Origin: Endocalyx cinctus
Taxonomy: Eukaryota > Ascomycota > Sordariomycetes > Amphisphaeriales > Apiosporaceae
DNA length: 64,000 bases
NCBI GenBank assembly: GCA_001600455.1
Contig: BCKC01000003.1
Location: 620,001 to 684,000, forward strand
Direction: 5' to 3'
Below the pieces are notes generated by a model that saw only the letters and a list, made by a program, of their open reading frames with translations, ran no database searches and was not told the DNA's origin. Within the stretch, counting starts at the first letter, position 1. Each line of letters opens with the position of its first letter. Shown piece by piece: positions 35,759 through 47,498 of the stretch. A program made the translations under genes and the position numbers.

Positions 35759-36854
35759 GTCGGCTCGCGCGCGTCTTAACTTAGTCTACGGCTCTTAAGA
35801 ATTGGGCTTGACTTTGGTTAATGCAGCCATTTGGTAGATTATTCACGAGTGCCGATGGTTTGCATATTCTTATTTATCACTTATATTAACAGATAGATAT
35901 CATTAGTACTATGAACTCAACTTATCAAACTCATCCATCATATCAGATTCCATGTATTTAACTTTCCTTCCTGGTATAATTCATTATATTACCGCAGTGA
36001 TCTTTTTCTTCTTAACTGCCTATGAAAATACTAGCTCTCGATAAACCGTACTCGTAATCGTAACCATCATACGTACATCTAGTTTCACTGACGAGAATAA
36101 TTTAGTTCTCGCATAGTATAATAATCTTGAACTAAGTAGGTTTTAGTATGCCTACCGCAAGATTCCATCTGTCGCGGTACATGGCGCTTTTGTCACTTCA
36201 CACAGACTGTCGCATCTGGGTTCAGGTCGTATTCATGATGAAAACGATTCAAAGTCTTAACGTTAATATAGAGTATATAGAATATACGTAATCAATGAAA
36301 GCAACAAGTAAGAATGAACGGTTCAGTTCTTCGGGACCGAGCACGTACGGAAGTCCATGTAATTCTCCGCTTTTTACCTCCCTACCTACCTCCTATACCA
36401 CCCTAAAGCTCGGACAGCGGCGCAAGTACAGTAGCGAAGCGTCGGTTGGCTTACAAACATTGATGATAGATATTTCTTCTTTTTTTTTTCTTTTTTTTTC
36501 ATAGTGAATAATTCATGCCCATTTCAATAGTTTAGGGTCGCATGTGTACGTTCGCCGTAGTTATGCGCATTCCACATACGCTAGCTCTAGGTTCATGTGT
36601 CTCCGAAGGACTACGCGAAGAATTAGTAAACCCATCGGGATAATCATGTCTCTGTGTATCTGATTACCAATTCGGCCTCCTTGTTTTAATGATGACATTA
36701 TCTGAATACGTCGGGTATAAGTAGATACTCGAATCACGAAGATTTCTCGACTGACAAACAAACAGCTTCATCACCCAGCAAACATTTCTTGTCTCTCCTC
36801 TCCTTAGTAAAACCAACCCACACACAAGTAACAACCCCTTACTCTTTCATAAAC
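35759..36854. other. Intergenic spacer
   Basis: AT-rich DNA with T-rich tracts at 36478-36500. The 60 bases before 36855 are rich in CA and CT, as in an ordinary fungal leader. No gene supported. Confidence 0.5.
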
Positions 36855-37814
36855 ATGTCACTTCCAAATGTCACCCGCAAGATCACCATCGTAGGCGGCA
36901 GCGGCAACCTCGGCACCACCCTCGTAACAGCCCTCCTAGCCAAAGGCCACGCCGTAAGCGTCTTCTCCCGGCCCGAATCCCAAGCCGTCTTCCCCACCAA
37001 CGTAACCGTGCACCGCGGATCCTACGCCGACTCGAGTTGGATCTCCTCCCGCCTCGAGGGGCAAGACGTCCTCATCCTCGCCGTCGCCGCCTCGTCCATG
37101 CACGTCTCCCAAGAACCCTTCATCGCCGCCGCCGCCGCCGCGCGCGTGCCGTACGTGCTTCCCTGCGAATTCGGCTCGGACCTGACGCGACCCAAAATGG
37201 TCGAGGTCCTGGGCCCGCTCGTGGCGCCTAAGATCGAGGCCAGGCGGGCGATCGAGCGAGCCGGAGGAGCAGGCGCGACTACCAGCTACGTCGCCGTCGC
37301 GACGAACCCGTGGTTCGACTTCTGCATGCGCGCGGGCGCCTTCGGCGTCGACTTCGCGGCCAAGAAAGCCCGCGCGTACGGCGACGGGACGGCGAAAGCG
37401 ACGTTCGCGACGGTGCGGCGGGTGGGCGAGTCCGTCGCCGCGTTCCTGGCGCTGCCGGAGGAGGAGCTCGCGGCGTACAAGAACGGGTGGGCGTACTTCG
37501 GGTCGTTTCACGTGAGTCAGCGGGATATCGTCGCGAGCGCGGCGAGGGTGACGGGTACGGACGTCGCCGAGTGGGAGGTCGCGAGCGAGGATCCGGACGA
37601 GGTGGTGAGGAGGGGCACGGAGGAGGCCGGCAAGGGGAACGTGCGCGCTTTGTTCGACGTCTTGTTCGCGGCTACGTTTCACCCGGAGAATTGGGGTGGC
37701 GATTTTAGCGAGAAGGTCGTGAGTCCCGAGAGGTTGGGGCTCGTGCCTGAGGACTTGGACGCCGTTATGAAGGAGCTGGCTCAGGAGATGACGGGGACGG
37801 CGGCTGGTGCCTAA
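36855..37814 (+). CDS. NmrA-like / isoflavone reductase-like NAD(P)-binding protein
   Basis: 319 aa, intronless, strongly GC-rich. A Rossmann fold opens with ITIVGGSGNLG (the glycine-rich dinucleotide loop, about residues 11-21), followed by VSVFSRPES, where the Arg fits NADP preference. DVLILAVAASS and VPYVLPCEFGSDL match the NmrA/isoflavone-reductase family, as does the later segment TNPWFDFCM. An Ala-rich run (AAAAAAARVP) is probably helix. Members range from true NADPH reductases to redox-sensing regulators such as NmrA, and the sequence alone does not decide. The start was taken at MSLPNVTRKI rather than the in-frame Met at 36789, because the latter adds a Thr/Ser leader unlike the family. 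Confidence 0.9.
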   Translation: MSLPNVTRKITIVGGSGNLGTTLVTALLAKGHAVSVFSRPESQAVFPTNVTVHRGSYADSSWISSRLEGQDVLILAVAASSMHVSQEPFIAAAAAARVPYVLPCEFGSDLTRPKMVEVLGPLVAPKIEARRAIERAGGAGATTSYVAVATNPWFDFCMRAGAFGVDFAAKKARAYGDGTAKATFATVRRVGESVAAFLALPEEELAAYKNGWAYFGSFHVSQRDIVASAARVTGTDVAEWEVASEDPDEVVRRGTEEAGKGNVRALFDVLFAATFHPENWGGDFSEKVVSPERLGLVPEDLDAVMKELAQEMTGTAAGA

Positions 37815-39349
37815 CGCAGGCAGACATGTGAATATAAGAGTTCAAAACACTTTGATTTAGGGGGTGGTGTCATCTTATTGGATGAAAGTCGGAATTTTGA
37901 GATCTGATAAAAGAACGCCGTCGTTCAATTACATGCCTGCCTGCCAAGCTTGGGGATGATACTAGTGTACCACTGCTACGGTTTAACGATCTGGGCCGCT
38001 TTTGTTAATTATTGTTACCTGCATCACCAGTTCTATACTTAGTTAGTGTAGGTATATAATAGAGATTGATATATAACTCAAATAAGCTCTCTGTTTCAAC
38101 CCGTGTAGATATCTTCAAAATACTTGGTGTACGGGCTTTGAATAAAGCATATGTAGATAACAACGATCCAATGCAACCACATCTTAAACGGCCAATTGGG
38201 AAATGGATAATATATTTTTACTGTGACGTAGCTACGAGACCCTAGCTAACTAACTGGCAGACTGGGTGACCCCTATCTACATAGTGGTAGGGTAGTTGTT
38301 GTCTTTGTGAACCCCCCTACTAATCTAATCCTCGTATGCCACACACCAATCTCTCGTTCATCGACGGAAAAAATATTATACCTCTATATCTTGGAAGATA
38401 TCTCCTAAAAATAGAACCATGCATGCTAATGCGATTTACGGAAATTAGCGTGCGAAAGCCTCTCTTTTTGTCCGTATAGAGAAGCTTGATCAAGGGGATA
38501 TCAACTTTTTTTTTTCTCTCATGAAAAACAGTAGCTTGCGTGAAAATGTCTCGGAAATACATATACGCCTGTCAGCATAAAATTGCCCTTCTTACTTATT
38601 ACCGTTACCTCGATGACGCCAACAAGACATATAAATCCTAGAAATATGTACGTTACCGGTTGCCAATACCACGCTCGGCGACAAAGTATTGTTTGACGGG
38701 GAAAGAAGAGCACGAGGAAGGATTTCCATGTAACGATATACATCATCCAGTCATCTCATCCGAAACGGGAAAGTCGTGAAGAAGAACAAAAAAATCAGAT
38801 GCTGACGCTCTCCCGCTCACTTTTAAGCACCTTCTTACTACGTAGCGTCCAATTTCGTTCATAAACAGCCCCCAAATTGAAAGGATCATTTGATGTATGT
38901 AATATACATATAGAAACAGTTGATCTACACTTATTTCCGCCCGCTACACCTCCTTTCCCCCTCTTCCCGCTTCCCCCCCTTTTTTTCATTTTCTTAAACC
39001 ACATCCTCACAGATAAGATCCTCGACTCTAAATTCTGACTTAATTGCTTACAGAAGCTTGGCGTTGACGAGCGATGAAATGCGGTGAAACAAAATAAAAT
39101 AATATTATACAGTAAAAATATGAAATAGAAAAAGGTATCGTTACAGTAAATACTCCGTGAAACCAACGTTCTATGGTATGCCTGGCCATTAAGTGCCCTC
39201 TCGTGAGCGTGAATTATGAAATTACGTCTTTTTCAACTTTGACAAACTGCCTTTTCTAAAAATTACAAAGAAACTATATTTGGGTATATCGTCATTCCGG
39301 GGTCTGAACATAACAAGTAAACTGTTATTAATATCTTCCGTGACTCGTT
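37815..39349. other. Intergenic spacer between convergent genes
   Basis: Holds the 3' flanks of the NmrA-like and protease-like genes. Mostly AT-rich; a pyrimidine-rich block lies at 38935-38990. The open frames here are short and without family likeness. Confidence 0.5.
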
Positions 39350-41254
39350 TCAACTCTGCGTACCAGGCAGCTCCTGTCTCGCCACCGACGCCGGCAACTC
39401 GACCCCGTACGGCGGTTGTCCGTACGGCTGCACGTAATACCCCGGGTATTGCGCCGGATACTGTTGTCCCGGGTACGGATTTGGTGGGTATTGTCTAGCG
39501 TACTGTTGGGCGTAATGAGGATCGTACATCGTAGAGCTAGGAGGGGACACGGATGGTGCCGTCTCGCTCGTGCCGGGAGATGCGGAGGTTTTGACGGGTG
39601 CGTAGAACCCGTTTTGCGGGTTGGCCATGAACGCATTCGTCGGTGGTTGGCCGGGTGCACCGTTAGAAGTAGGCACGCCGGATGGCGCGGTACCAGCTGG
39701 AGATGTTTTCTTACGGCGCATCACAAAGAACACTATAGCTCCAATGATAGCGAGACCCGCGATCGCTGCTCCAACGCCGATACCTGCTTGGGCTCCGGTC
39801 GAAAGGCCGGGCGAAGGGGTCTCGGACTCCGTAGGTTCATCACTGCCTGTTTCTCGCGGGGCACTAACCGTGACCGAGCTGCTTACATCCGCTTGCGTCA
39901 GAACTTTCCACGATCCTTCCCAAGATGCTTTCCAATCGTTAGCGCTAGCCTGGATCTCGGTATCGCCGTCTGCGAGTTCGATGATATTCTCGGATGGGAC
40001 GTTAGGACCAGGCGCCTGCGCTAACCACCAAGTCCTAGCACCCCAGTTAGCCCCTACAAATGCATCTTGCAGGAAAGCTCTCCCCAGCGTAAAGTGAGCG
40101 GTTGACCCCGTGTAGCAAGGAAAATACTGCGTTTGCTCCTGCACGAGAGGCTGGGTCAGAGTGAGGTTTAAATGCCGGAATGGCACGTAGATGGGAACCG
40201 TATCCGTGTTAGATCCACCTAGGAAGGTGAACTTGAGAGCAGAGGCTGAATTAACAATCTGGGAATATTTAGGATCGCTAGTATTCCAAAAGTAGAGCCC
40301 GAGCGGCTTGTTGTATGTGACAGGCAGGTTGGCCGTGATAGCATCACATGATGATTTCGGTAGGGTTAGATATGGTGAGCAGCCATCAACGGAAACCTTG
40401 ATGCCGCCGGTGCCGATGGTGTCGTTGTTTGCAGCGAGCAGGCCGTCTTTTGAACCAAAATCCCAAGGCGATGATCCATCAATGACATCTATGCTAATGT
40501 CTTTCAGGCTGATGTCCTTGCTATAATCATCCTGCTCGTTGAGGATATCACCCACGATCCGATTCTGATCGTAACCACCAAAGTATAACGAACCTGGCAT
40601 TTTGGGATTGGCTGAGCCGATATGCATGGCGAATGAATTAGACGCTATCTGATTTCTCTCCCAGAGATTCCCAGGAATCAGACTAGCGTTGATCGCCGGT
40701 CCAGTTGTGGTGAACGTCTGGTTCACGGTTTCGGGCGCTCCCACGCCTAGGCAGCCGACGGTAAGGGGATACCAGGTCCCGTCCGGATAATTCATATATG
40801 ATTTTGAGAGCAGTGCCATGGAAAGATTCGTCACTTCCTGCCCTCCGATTTCCAAATTGTCTATCCACGACTTCGCATCTTCCCCCTGCATTTCTACTCC
40901 CGACATATAATCGGGACCTGGAGCCCATTGTATCGAACCTGTGGAGCCGGTGTTGTCAACGACAGATTGTGCCTCATTGTATAGTCCAGCTCCGGTTGCG
41001 TAGCACGCCGGTGTCGTGTTGTGGGTACAGTACTCGTTCGTTAGTAGGAAACTCTGGAATTCTCGACCTGGGTATAAATGTAAAGTTTGACTAGCCCCGA
41101 AGATCACTTCGACAGCTTGCCACGGGCCATCAGGACCGTAGGTCTCATCGGACCATTGAGCGGCAACAGGGCTCGTGATAGCGTCGACAGGGACGAAAAG
41201 GGCGATATATGAAAGCAAGAAGAGAGGCAGACAGAGGGTAGATGAATTAGCCAT
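39350..41254 (-). CDS. Membrane-anchored aspartic-protease-like protein, probably non-catalytic
   Basis: 634 aa, one exon. A signal peptide (1 to about 25, ending FVPVDA) precedes a pepsin-fold ectodomain of about 430 residues, with PWQAVEVIFG, SLYFGGYDQNRIVG and VDGCSPYLTLPKSSCDAI at the places where aspartic proteases have their landmark strands. Where the first Asp-Thr/Ser-Gly should stand the sequence reads LYPG, and the second motif reads DGCSP, so at least the first catalytic Asp is lost. A single membrane helix (GIGVGAAIAGLAIIGAIVFFV, about 490-510) is followed by a basic stop-transfer RRKK and a cytoplasmic tail rich in Pro, Tyr and Gln. This is the layout of a cell-surface binding or sensing protein rather than a digestive enzyme. 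That function is inference. Confidence 0.82.
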   Translation of the reverse strand: MANSSTLCLPLFLLSYIALFVPVDAITSPVAAQWSDETYGPDGPWQAVEVIFGASQTLHLYPGREFQSFLLTNEYCTHNTTPACYATGAGLYNEAQSVVDNTGSTGSIQWAPGPDYMSGVEMQGEDAKSWIDNLEIGGQEVTNLSMALLSKSYMNYPDGTWYPLTVGCLGVGAPETVNQTFTTTGPAINASLIPGNLWERNQIASNSFAMHIGSANPKMPGSLYFGGYDQNRIVGDILNEQDDYSKDISLKDISIDVIDGSSPWDFGSKDGLLAANNDTIGTGGIKVSVDGCSPYLTLPKSSCDAITANLPVTYNKPLGLYFWNTSDPKYSQIVNSASALKFTFLGGSNTDTVPIYVPFRHLNLTLTQPLVQEQTQYFPCYTGSTAHFTLGRAFLQDAFVGANWGARTWWLAQAPGPNVPSENIIELADGDTEIQASANDWKASWEGSWKVLTQADVSSSVTVSAPRETGSDEPTESETPSPGLSTGAQAGIGVGAAIAGLAIIGAIVFFVMRRKKTSPAGTAPSGVPTSNGAPGQPPTNAFMANPQNGFYAPVKTSASPGTSETAPSVSPPSSTMYDPHYAQQYARQYPPNPYPGQQYPAQYPGYYVQPYGQPPYGVELPASVARQELPGTQS

Positions 41255-43370
41255 CGTGGGAGGGAAGAGTGAGTGATTGCTGCAAAGAGCAGCTCAGCAT
41301 AAACGAGTTACGATATAGTATTTTGACTTCACATGCACCAGAAAGGAGTTGGACTAAAAGTTTGTAAAGCAAAAAAAACGGAGGGGGGGAGCTGAACTAG
41401 ATAGAAGAAAAGGAAATGTACCACAGTCTCCAAATTTACCTACAAGGGCAACCAGTCAGCCTTCGCAGACTGGCTGGATGGAGATACAACATTGGGTTCA
41501 TGTCACCAAGGGTGATCAGGATGATCGTGGTGAGCCAAGCATTGTTATGATTAGACAGAGCAGGCTGGTCAAACGATGCGGGCCAGCACCGCTTTCAATT
41601 CCTTGGTCATGAAGCTGAGTTATTCTGTCTGTCTCGGGGGAAACTGAAAGGCGATTAACGTGAGACGATTCCGATCACGACGCTGATCCTACATTGGCAC
41701 GGTTTATCTTGGGCGTTTACATAGAAGGATCGTAAGGCTGGCATACCCTAAACTATGCATAGTTAGGATAATAAGACAGAACAGGGCTCCGGGCGCGTCT
41801 ATCCTGGCTAACTGGTAAGCAGCATTCTTTATTTTTTACCGAAGCCTTGACCCCCTTTTCATCGGCGGATTATGTGCTACGGTATGGGGTTGATTAATGA
41901 TGGTGTGGTCCATCGGATCAGATATGAGTTACTTTTCATACTCCAAACACAAGTATGATGGGATGTTATATATAAATATACTGGAAAGGAGTGATCCGAA
42001 GAGTGACAGGATATCATTTGGAGTTTGTCTATTCTGTTCTTTTTAATGGCACTTGGGGTATGCGTACAGATTACCGGTATAGGGGGGGGCCAACGGGTCC
42101 GTTTGAAAGATAAAAAGATGTAGGCCAGTCAGTCATATAAGGATAGACGTGAGTTGATACCTATTAGGGATAATGTCAGAAATCAGAAATTAGCAACAGA
42201 ACTGTTAAGATAGGAAAAAAAAAAAAGAATAATATTTCTTTTTTTTTTAAAAGATGATCCCTAGGCAGAAGTCCTAGATTTAGAGTATAAATTCGTATCA
42301 ATTTATTATCGTCGGGATGCTGCATAAGAATATGCATATCTTCGACGATCAAATGAGTGGGAGCCGAAGATGAATACATTGTAGTGTGTACGTGTAGTTA
42401 CCTCGACGCACCTATTTGTAAATAATTATTAGGTGGTGTACTGTATTAGTAAATACCATTTACTATACTAATCGGCACAAATAAATACTTAATAAGGAAT
42501 TACGAAGAATGCGAATATACCGTCAGACTGTATACTTGTAGTAGTAGTGGACACATTGATCGATCTTTGCCGAATAGATTTGGTTTAATAAGTTGGATAA
42601 TTAAGAATCAAATCGACTTTACCCTATATTTGTACGTCATGCAATGATGTGGCCCGGTAGAAGTTTAAATACTTAAGTAGGTATAATATAGAGAAGACAG
42701 ACGGGTAAGATAATAGTTCATGCGAACTGCTACGTACGTACGTATTATATATGTGTGATAATATTATATGTACAAAGTATAGAGGGTAGAGTACAGAGTA
42801 TATGTGTACGGAATTTTATGTGGCGCGAACCACGCAGTAATTTACAGTATCCATAGTATATACCTATACAAACCCTACCACGGCTACCGTAGCTCTTGGC
42901 ACTCCATATGTTAGCCACTATAGCTGCTATACCTAGCAGCCTAGGTAGCTACTATAGCTAAAGGAACACAGCTGAAAGAGGCAGATGGATCCCATCCTAA
43001 GTACGGGCTGTACGGGGTAGCCATACGTAAGTCGCGGATATTTAATTAACGGCTTTTACCCATCTTTAGACAGTGTCAGCGTCTGTGTCAGTTTAAACAA
43101 GTGGTATTAAAGGGATTAATACCTAGTAGGAGCCGACTACTATTTACAGTAGTAATCTGACATCTACACTACTAGTTTACGTGTATCACCGAACTTTTAC
43201 AGCATATCAATTTATATAGCTAAGAAATTATATTTTAATTCACTTTCACCATGATACCTTAATTTATTTAATTTCCATTTTCTTCTTCTTTTCCTACTCT
43301 TACTTTTCCCTTTTCCTTTTCTTTTTTTATAAACGCCGAAACCTGCAGGGTCCTTTATCATCGTCTTAAA
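41255..43370. other. Intergenic spacer between divergent genes
   Basis: A shared upstream region of the protease-like gene (reverse) and the glycosyltransferase gene (forward). It includes T/A homopolymers (42211-42250), ACGTACGTACGTA near 42732, self-complementary CTATAGCTGCTATACC-like DNA at 42920-42960, and a CT-rich tract at 43270-43327 typical of promoters. No gene supported. Confidence 0.5.
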
Positions 43371-43427
43371 ACCTATATATATAGGTACATATATATAGGG
43401 AGTATATAGTATATACCTAGGTATATA
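43371..43427. repeat. Two perfect AT-rich palindromes upstream of the glycosyltransferase gene
   Basis: ACCTATATATATAGGT (43371-43386) and TATATACCTAGGTATATA (43410-43427) are each their own reverse complement. They lie 60-115 bases before the start codon at 43486, where TATA elements and transcription starts are expected. Confidence 0.8.
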
Positions 43428-43485
43428 TATACTCTAATTTGTCGACTCGGCATTTCGAAATCTCACCGAAGAAAAAAAAATCACC

Positions 43486-44821
43486 ATGGCTCCTATCTGG
43501 CTACGCTCCCTTTCGGGGTATAGTCCAGTTCAAAACGACGAACAAACCTCTTCCGATACTGACTCCCACCTAAACCCGAGTTTAGGCCAGATATTAATGT
43601 CGAAAAGAGTCCGATATACCGCTGCTACGCTCGGCGCCGTTTCCCTCATCTTCCTAGCCTTCCGCAATTATGATCGTATACCGACTATAGAAAGCATGCG
43701 CGGAGGCATAGGTGGCGGTGTTTCCTCCTCGAAATCCGATTGCCCCGTTGCCGTCGTTCCTACTTACGACGAGAACCAAGTCAACTGGTCGCGGTACGCA
43801 TATACCCAATATGTCACCAACGCCGCCTACCTGTGCAACTCGGTCATGATATTTGAGACCTTGTACCGTCTCGGAAGCAAGGCCGATCGCGTTATGATGT
43901 ATCCCGATTCGATGATGAAGCCGGACGAGATGATTCCGACGAATGATGAACAAAAACTTCTAGTAAAAGCTCGCGACTTATACAAGGTCAAGCTAGCTCC
44001 CATTACCGTCCAACGGAAAAGTGGCGAGGACGGTAAGTTCAAAATCATACCAATATCTCGACTTCTTCAATTTCTTAGGCTAAGCTTTTTTCTTTTCTTT
44101 TTCTCCGTAGCTACGTGGGCCGAATCGTACACGAAGCTCCTCGCCTTCAACCAGACCCAATACGACCGCGTCCTGAACGTCGACTCGGACGCCACCATCC
44201 TGCAAACCATGGACGAGCTCTTCCTCATGCCGCCCTGCCCCGTCGCGATGCCGCGCGCGTACTGGCTATTCCCCGACAACAAGATCCTCTCGTCGCAGCT
44301 GATGCTCGTCCAGCCCAGCGAGGTCGAGTTCGACCGGATCCAGAAAAAGGTCGCGAGCGCCGGCAAGGGCGATTACGACATGGAGATCGTGAACCAGCTG
44401 TACCTCGACACCGCCATGATCCTGCCCCACCGGCCCTACGACCTGCTCACGGGCGAGTTCAAGGGCGATAACCACCAGAACTACCTCGGCACCGATCGCG
44501 AGGAGTGGGACCCCGTCGCCATCTTCAACGAGGCCAAGTTCTTGCACTTCTCGGACTGGCCCGTCCCCAAGCCGTGGCTGTCCATGTCGCAGGCTATGCG
44601 GGAGCAGAACCAGCCGAAATGCGTGAAGAAGAACGGTCAGGAGGATTGCAGCGCCAGAACCCTCTGGAACTCGTTCTATACCGACTTCACGCAGAGACGT
44701 TCGGTAAGTAAAAAAATCGAGAGTTTAGAAAATATACTACTAGCAGATGACAGATGACAGCTAACACGTTTCAATTCAGGACGTATGTAATACGAAGATG
44801 ATGAAAAAAGCGAAGAGATGA
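43486..44821 (+). CDS. Golgi-type glycosyltransferase (GT8 / glucose N-acetyltransferase 1-like)
   Basis: Exons 43486-44032, 44111-44703 and 44780-44821 encode 393 aa. Both introns (78 and 76 nt) have GTAAGT donors, and the phases match. It is a type II membrane protein: a short N-terminal tail, a membrane segment (about 45-62, ATLGAVSLIFLAF), then a luminal domain. The DxD metal and nucleotide-sugar motif is VLNVDSDATI (about 207-209), with YTKLLAFNQTQYDRV before it and LPHRPYDLLTGEF and FLHFSDWPVPKPW after it. These fit fungal GNT1-like enzymes that add GlcNAc or a related sugar to glycoproteins in the Golgi. The donor and acceptor cannot be read from sequence. The tiny third exon ends in a basic KMMKKAKR tail. 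The start context CACCATGG is favourable. Confidence 0.88.
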
Positions 44822-46266
44822 GATAGACGGATGACGTGATTCCAATTCTGAGCATTTGCGTTTCAGAACACCACGGAGTTTTTTTGTGCTTTTTTCACAA
44901 TATTGGGTTTTTCTTTTTTTTTTTTTTTTTCCTTTTCCGAAGGGCTTGGAAAAGGCTTTGTTGTATTCATGTGGTTATGACGTGTAATAGATACCAAACT
45001 ATCAAAAAATATTGATATGTAAACAGTTTTTAATGTTTCACTACAAAAGTTCCTATGGATTCTTGATTTACCAATAATAGATCCCCTCTTTTTTTTTCTT
45101 ATTTCAACGCGTGTGGACCAGAACCCCCCGTCGGGTAATTGCTTGATACAGCTTCTACCCCTATAACCGCTTGTCTTTCCCACAGAGAGGACCTCGTACT
45201 AGTCTCAAGCACTCCTAGGAAGGTAAGATCTGTTCAGGTTTAGCACCGAAAAACCGACGCAGTCTTGAACGTCCGAATATATCTTGTCATCTCTAAGCTG
45301 GTTAGTTGGTCACGGAATCAGGGGCAGGAAGGAAAGTCTGATGTCGGTCCTTGTCGCTCAATCGACTGACTGTTGGTGTATTCCAAAGGTAGTGGATGAG
45401 GCTCAAAAGTAGTAGATCTCGTTTGTTCTTACCAAGGCGCACTTAGGTCGCGGTGGCGTGTGTATACATGGCGGCATGGCTGAGAACCGCAGAAGGAGAG
45501 AGAAAAAAAAAAAGGAAAGATTATTTTAGTATAGCGCTATTGAGACACCAAACCTGGCTGCCTGGATACCCATCATGTATCAAATCGGTATTCGATATTT
45601 AAGAAGCCCGAGAGAGGAGAAGTATACTAATATTGGGAACTAAGGTAGTGTAACCATGACGATGTTTGCTTCTAAGTCGAGAGGCGCGATGGCGTATTGG
45701 ATCGTGACCATTTTTCCTTTAGGCAGCAACATAGCGCAGGATTTCAATATCTAGTATAGCGAGCATGTACGGCAACAAATAATAACTGTCTACTACACGT
45801 TTTGATTCTAGGCAATTTCTCCTCGATATTGTGAAAGCGACCGAATAGGGGACGCCGAGGGATGGGAGATGCGAGGCGTATTTTGCGCGGATATCCGCGT
45901 AAGGCTCTCGCTCGGCGTAATTCCTGCGATAAAAAGCAATTCTAGATGATCGGATCTCCAGCTTTCTTTCTTTCTTTTTTCCCCAGTCCGTCGCACAGTG
46001 AATCGGTGACTCGACGAGTAGTATCTTGTCTTGCTAAGAATAACAGTTATGAATACAGGCAGCACGCGAAAGCAGAGAGAAGCCCATAAAATTTAGAAAT
46101 CTCCGATCACATACACGATTCTATGGATCATAGTCACCATCTCATGAAAATATTGTCTTTTTGAGACGTATGTGTATTATTAAAACTGACTTCGTATCCC
46201 GTGTACTAAATATACATATCCCCCCTTTTACCCTTCTCCTCTTACTCCGTTAAAACCCCTCGAAAA
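44822..46266. other. Intergenic spacer
   Basis: Contains a T-rich tract (44910-44931), an A-rich tract (45506-45515) and nothing recognisable as a gene. Confidence 0.45.
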
Positions 46267-46455
46267 TCATACTGCGTGATGGGACGCCCACGGGTTACCT
46301 CTACAGTTCGCATCGTAGCGTTTCAACAACATATCGGCGGCTTCGACGTTGTTCTGGTCGTAAAGACCTCTTTGGCCGGTTGGTTCTTGGGGTTTCGAGG
46401 AGTGCGATAACTGGCTCGGAGCGGATAGCTTATAGGTTTTTTCGCTATCGGGCAT
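46267..46455 (-). CDS. Putative small protein, 62 aa, unknown function
   Basis: An open frame of 62 residues from MPDSEKTYKLSAPSQLSHSS to the end GNPWASHHAV. No signal peptide or membrane segment is present; the protein is hydrophilic, with a mid segment NVEAADMLLKRYDANCRG that looks helical. The frame is closed by a stop at 46267 and has a reasonable start context (ATCATCATG in its own sense). The composition is protein-like and unlike the AT-rich shadows nearby, and I have the impression of a short conserved fungal protein, but this rests on memory only. An upstream in-frame Met (46524) would add a hydrophobic N-terminus. Confidence 0.5.
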   Translation of the reverse strand: MPDSEKTYKLSAPSQLSHSSKPQEPTGQRGLYDQNNVEAADMLLKRYDANCRGNPWASHHAV

Positions 46456-47498
46456 GATGATTATATGACGGGTATATTTGGTTCTACTCTTTCTTGTGTA
46501 GTTTAAAAGTAAAAGAAAGAACAAAAAGGCTATGCGTGGCTTGATTTGGGCGGAAGAAGACTGATTATCAGGTTCATCAAACTGTCGCTAGATACGCCGG
46601 CGGTGTTTAATAGTGAGTAATTCCTCTACAATCCGTACGGAATGACGAGTTTGAAGAAACAAGAACATGGCCGAAACTATGAAGGGGAGGACTCGACGTT
46701 CTAAGGAATTCGTGAAGAAAGAGATTTTATCAGAATCGAGACAAAGGGCCAATATAAGAGCGTCGTCGAATAAAGAAATACCCGGCTAGACGTATTTTCA
46801 TCAATTATCTTACAAAGGTAAATTTATGGCTTCGATAGACAAACATCGCTAAAGGCGTATTCACCTCCATTAAACGAATCTGAACATCGCGGGCACGAGA
46901 TGACTGGCTTTTCAAATTACAAATTTTCACCTAGCTCAAGGACAATACCTGTAGTATGAAAAACGTCGTGATCAATCCTATGCCGCCTATCTTCGTGCCG
47001 TGCGTAGGAACGTAGAAATCATATCATGCTCTAGAACCCGAAATTCCTATCCATACATACGTATGATCCTTCAACTTATCGAAGTCCACTATAACTGATT
47101 ACTGTATGAATGACAACATTGTGTGACACGGTTTTTTGGGGTAAACTGGTTGTAATTTTACACTATAATACTCAGAGAACCGCCCTCTCCGCATCTTCCC
47201 CGGAGTCGGTCAGCTCTTGGCGGTCCTTCCTCGGTGCTTCTCCCTTGCTAGATCCTTACGAACAAGGTGAAAATCCGGGGGATAACCCCTTTACAGGAAT
47301 GGATTCGGGCCCTTCTCTTCTATGGATTTATTCGTTCTTCCTTTCTTTTTCTTTTTTCGAGGGATTGAGCTATTTGTAACGTTATAAAGAGGTTGGTTGA
47401 TGTTCTTGGGACTGACATGGTGGCAGGCTTTCTCACCTAGAGTCGAAATCCCGTATAACCAGTGAGCATAAAAGAGCTTGAAGAACAAAGTGGCCATC
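46456..47498. other. Intergenic, possibly with upstream exons of the FAD oxidase
   Basis: Mostly AT-rich. At 47300-47378 a forward frame (MDSGPSLLWIYSFFLSFSFF) resembles a signal peptide, and could be spliced to the oxidase gene by way of a 21-nt micro-exon (47431-47451). This is possible but not demonstrated. Confidence 0.35.

Noticed and set aside
36936..37682. Reverse-strand frame of 248 codons opposite the NmrA-like gene
   Set aside because: Low-complexity Arg/Gly/His-rich shadow of a GC-rich gene.
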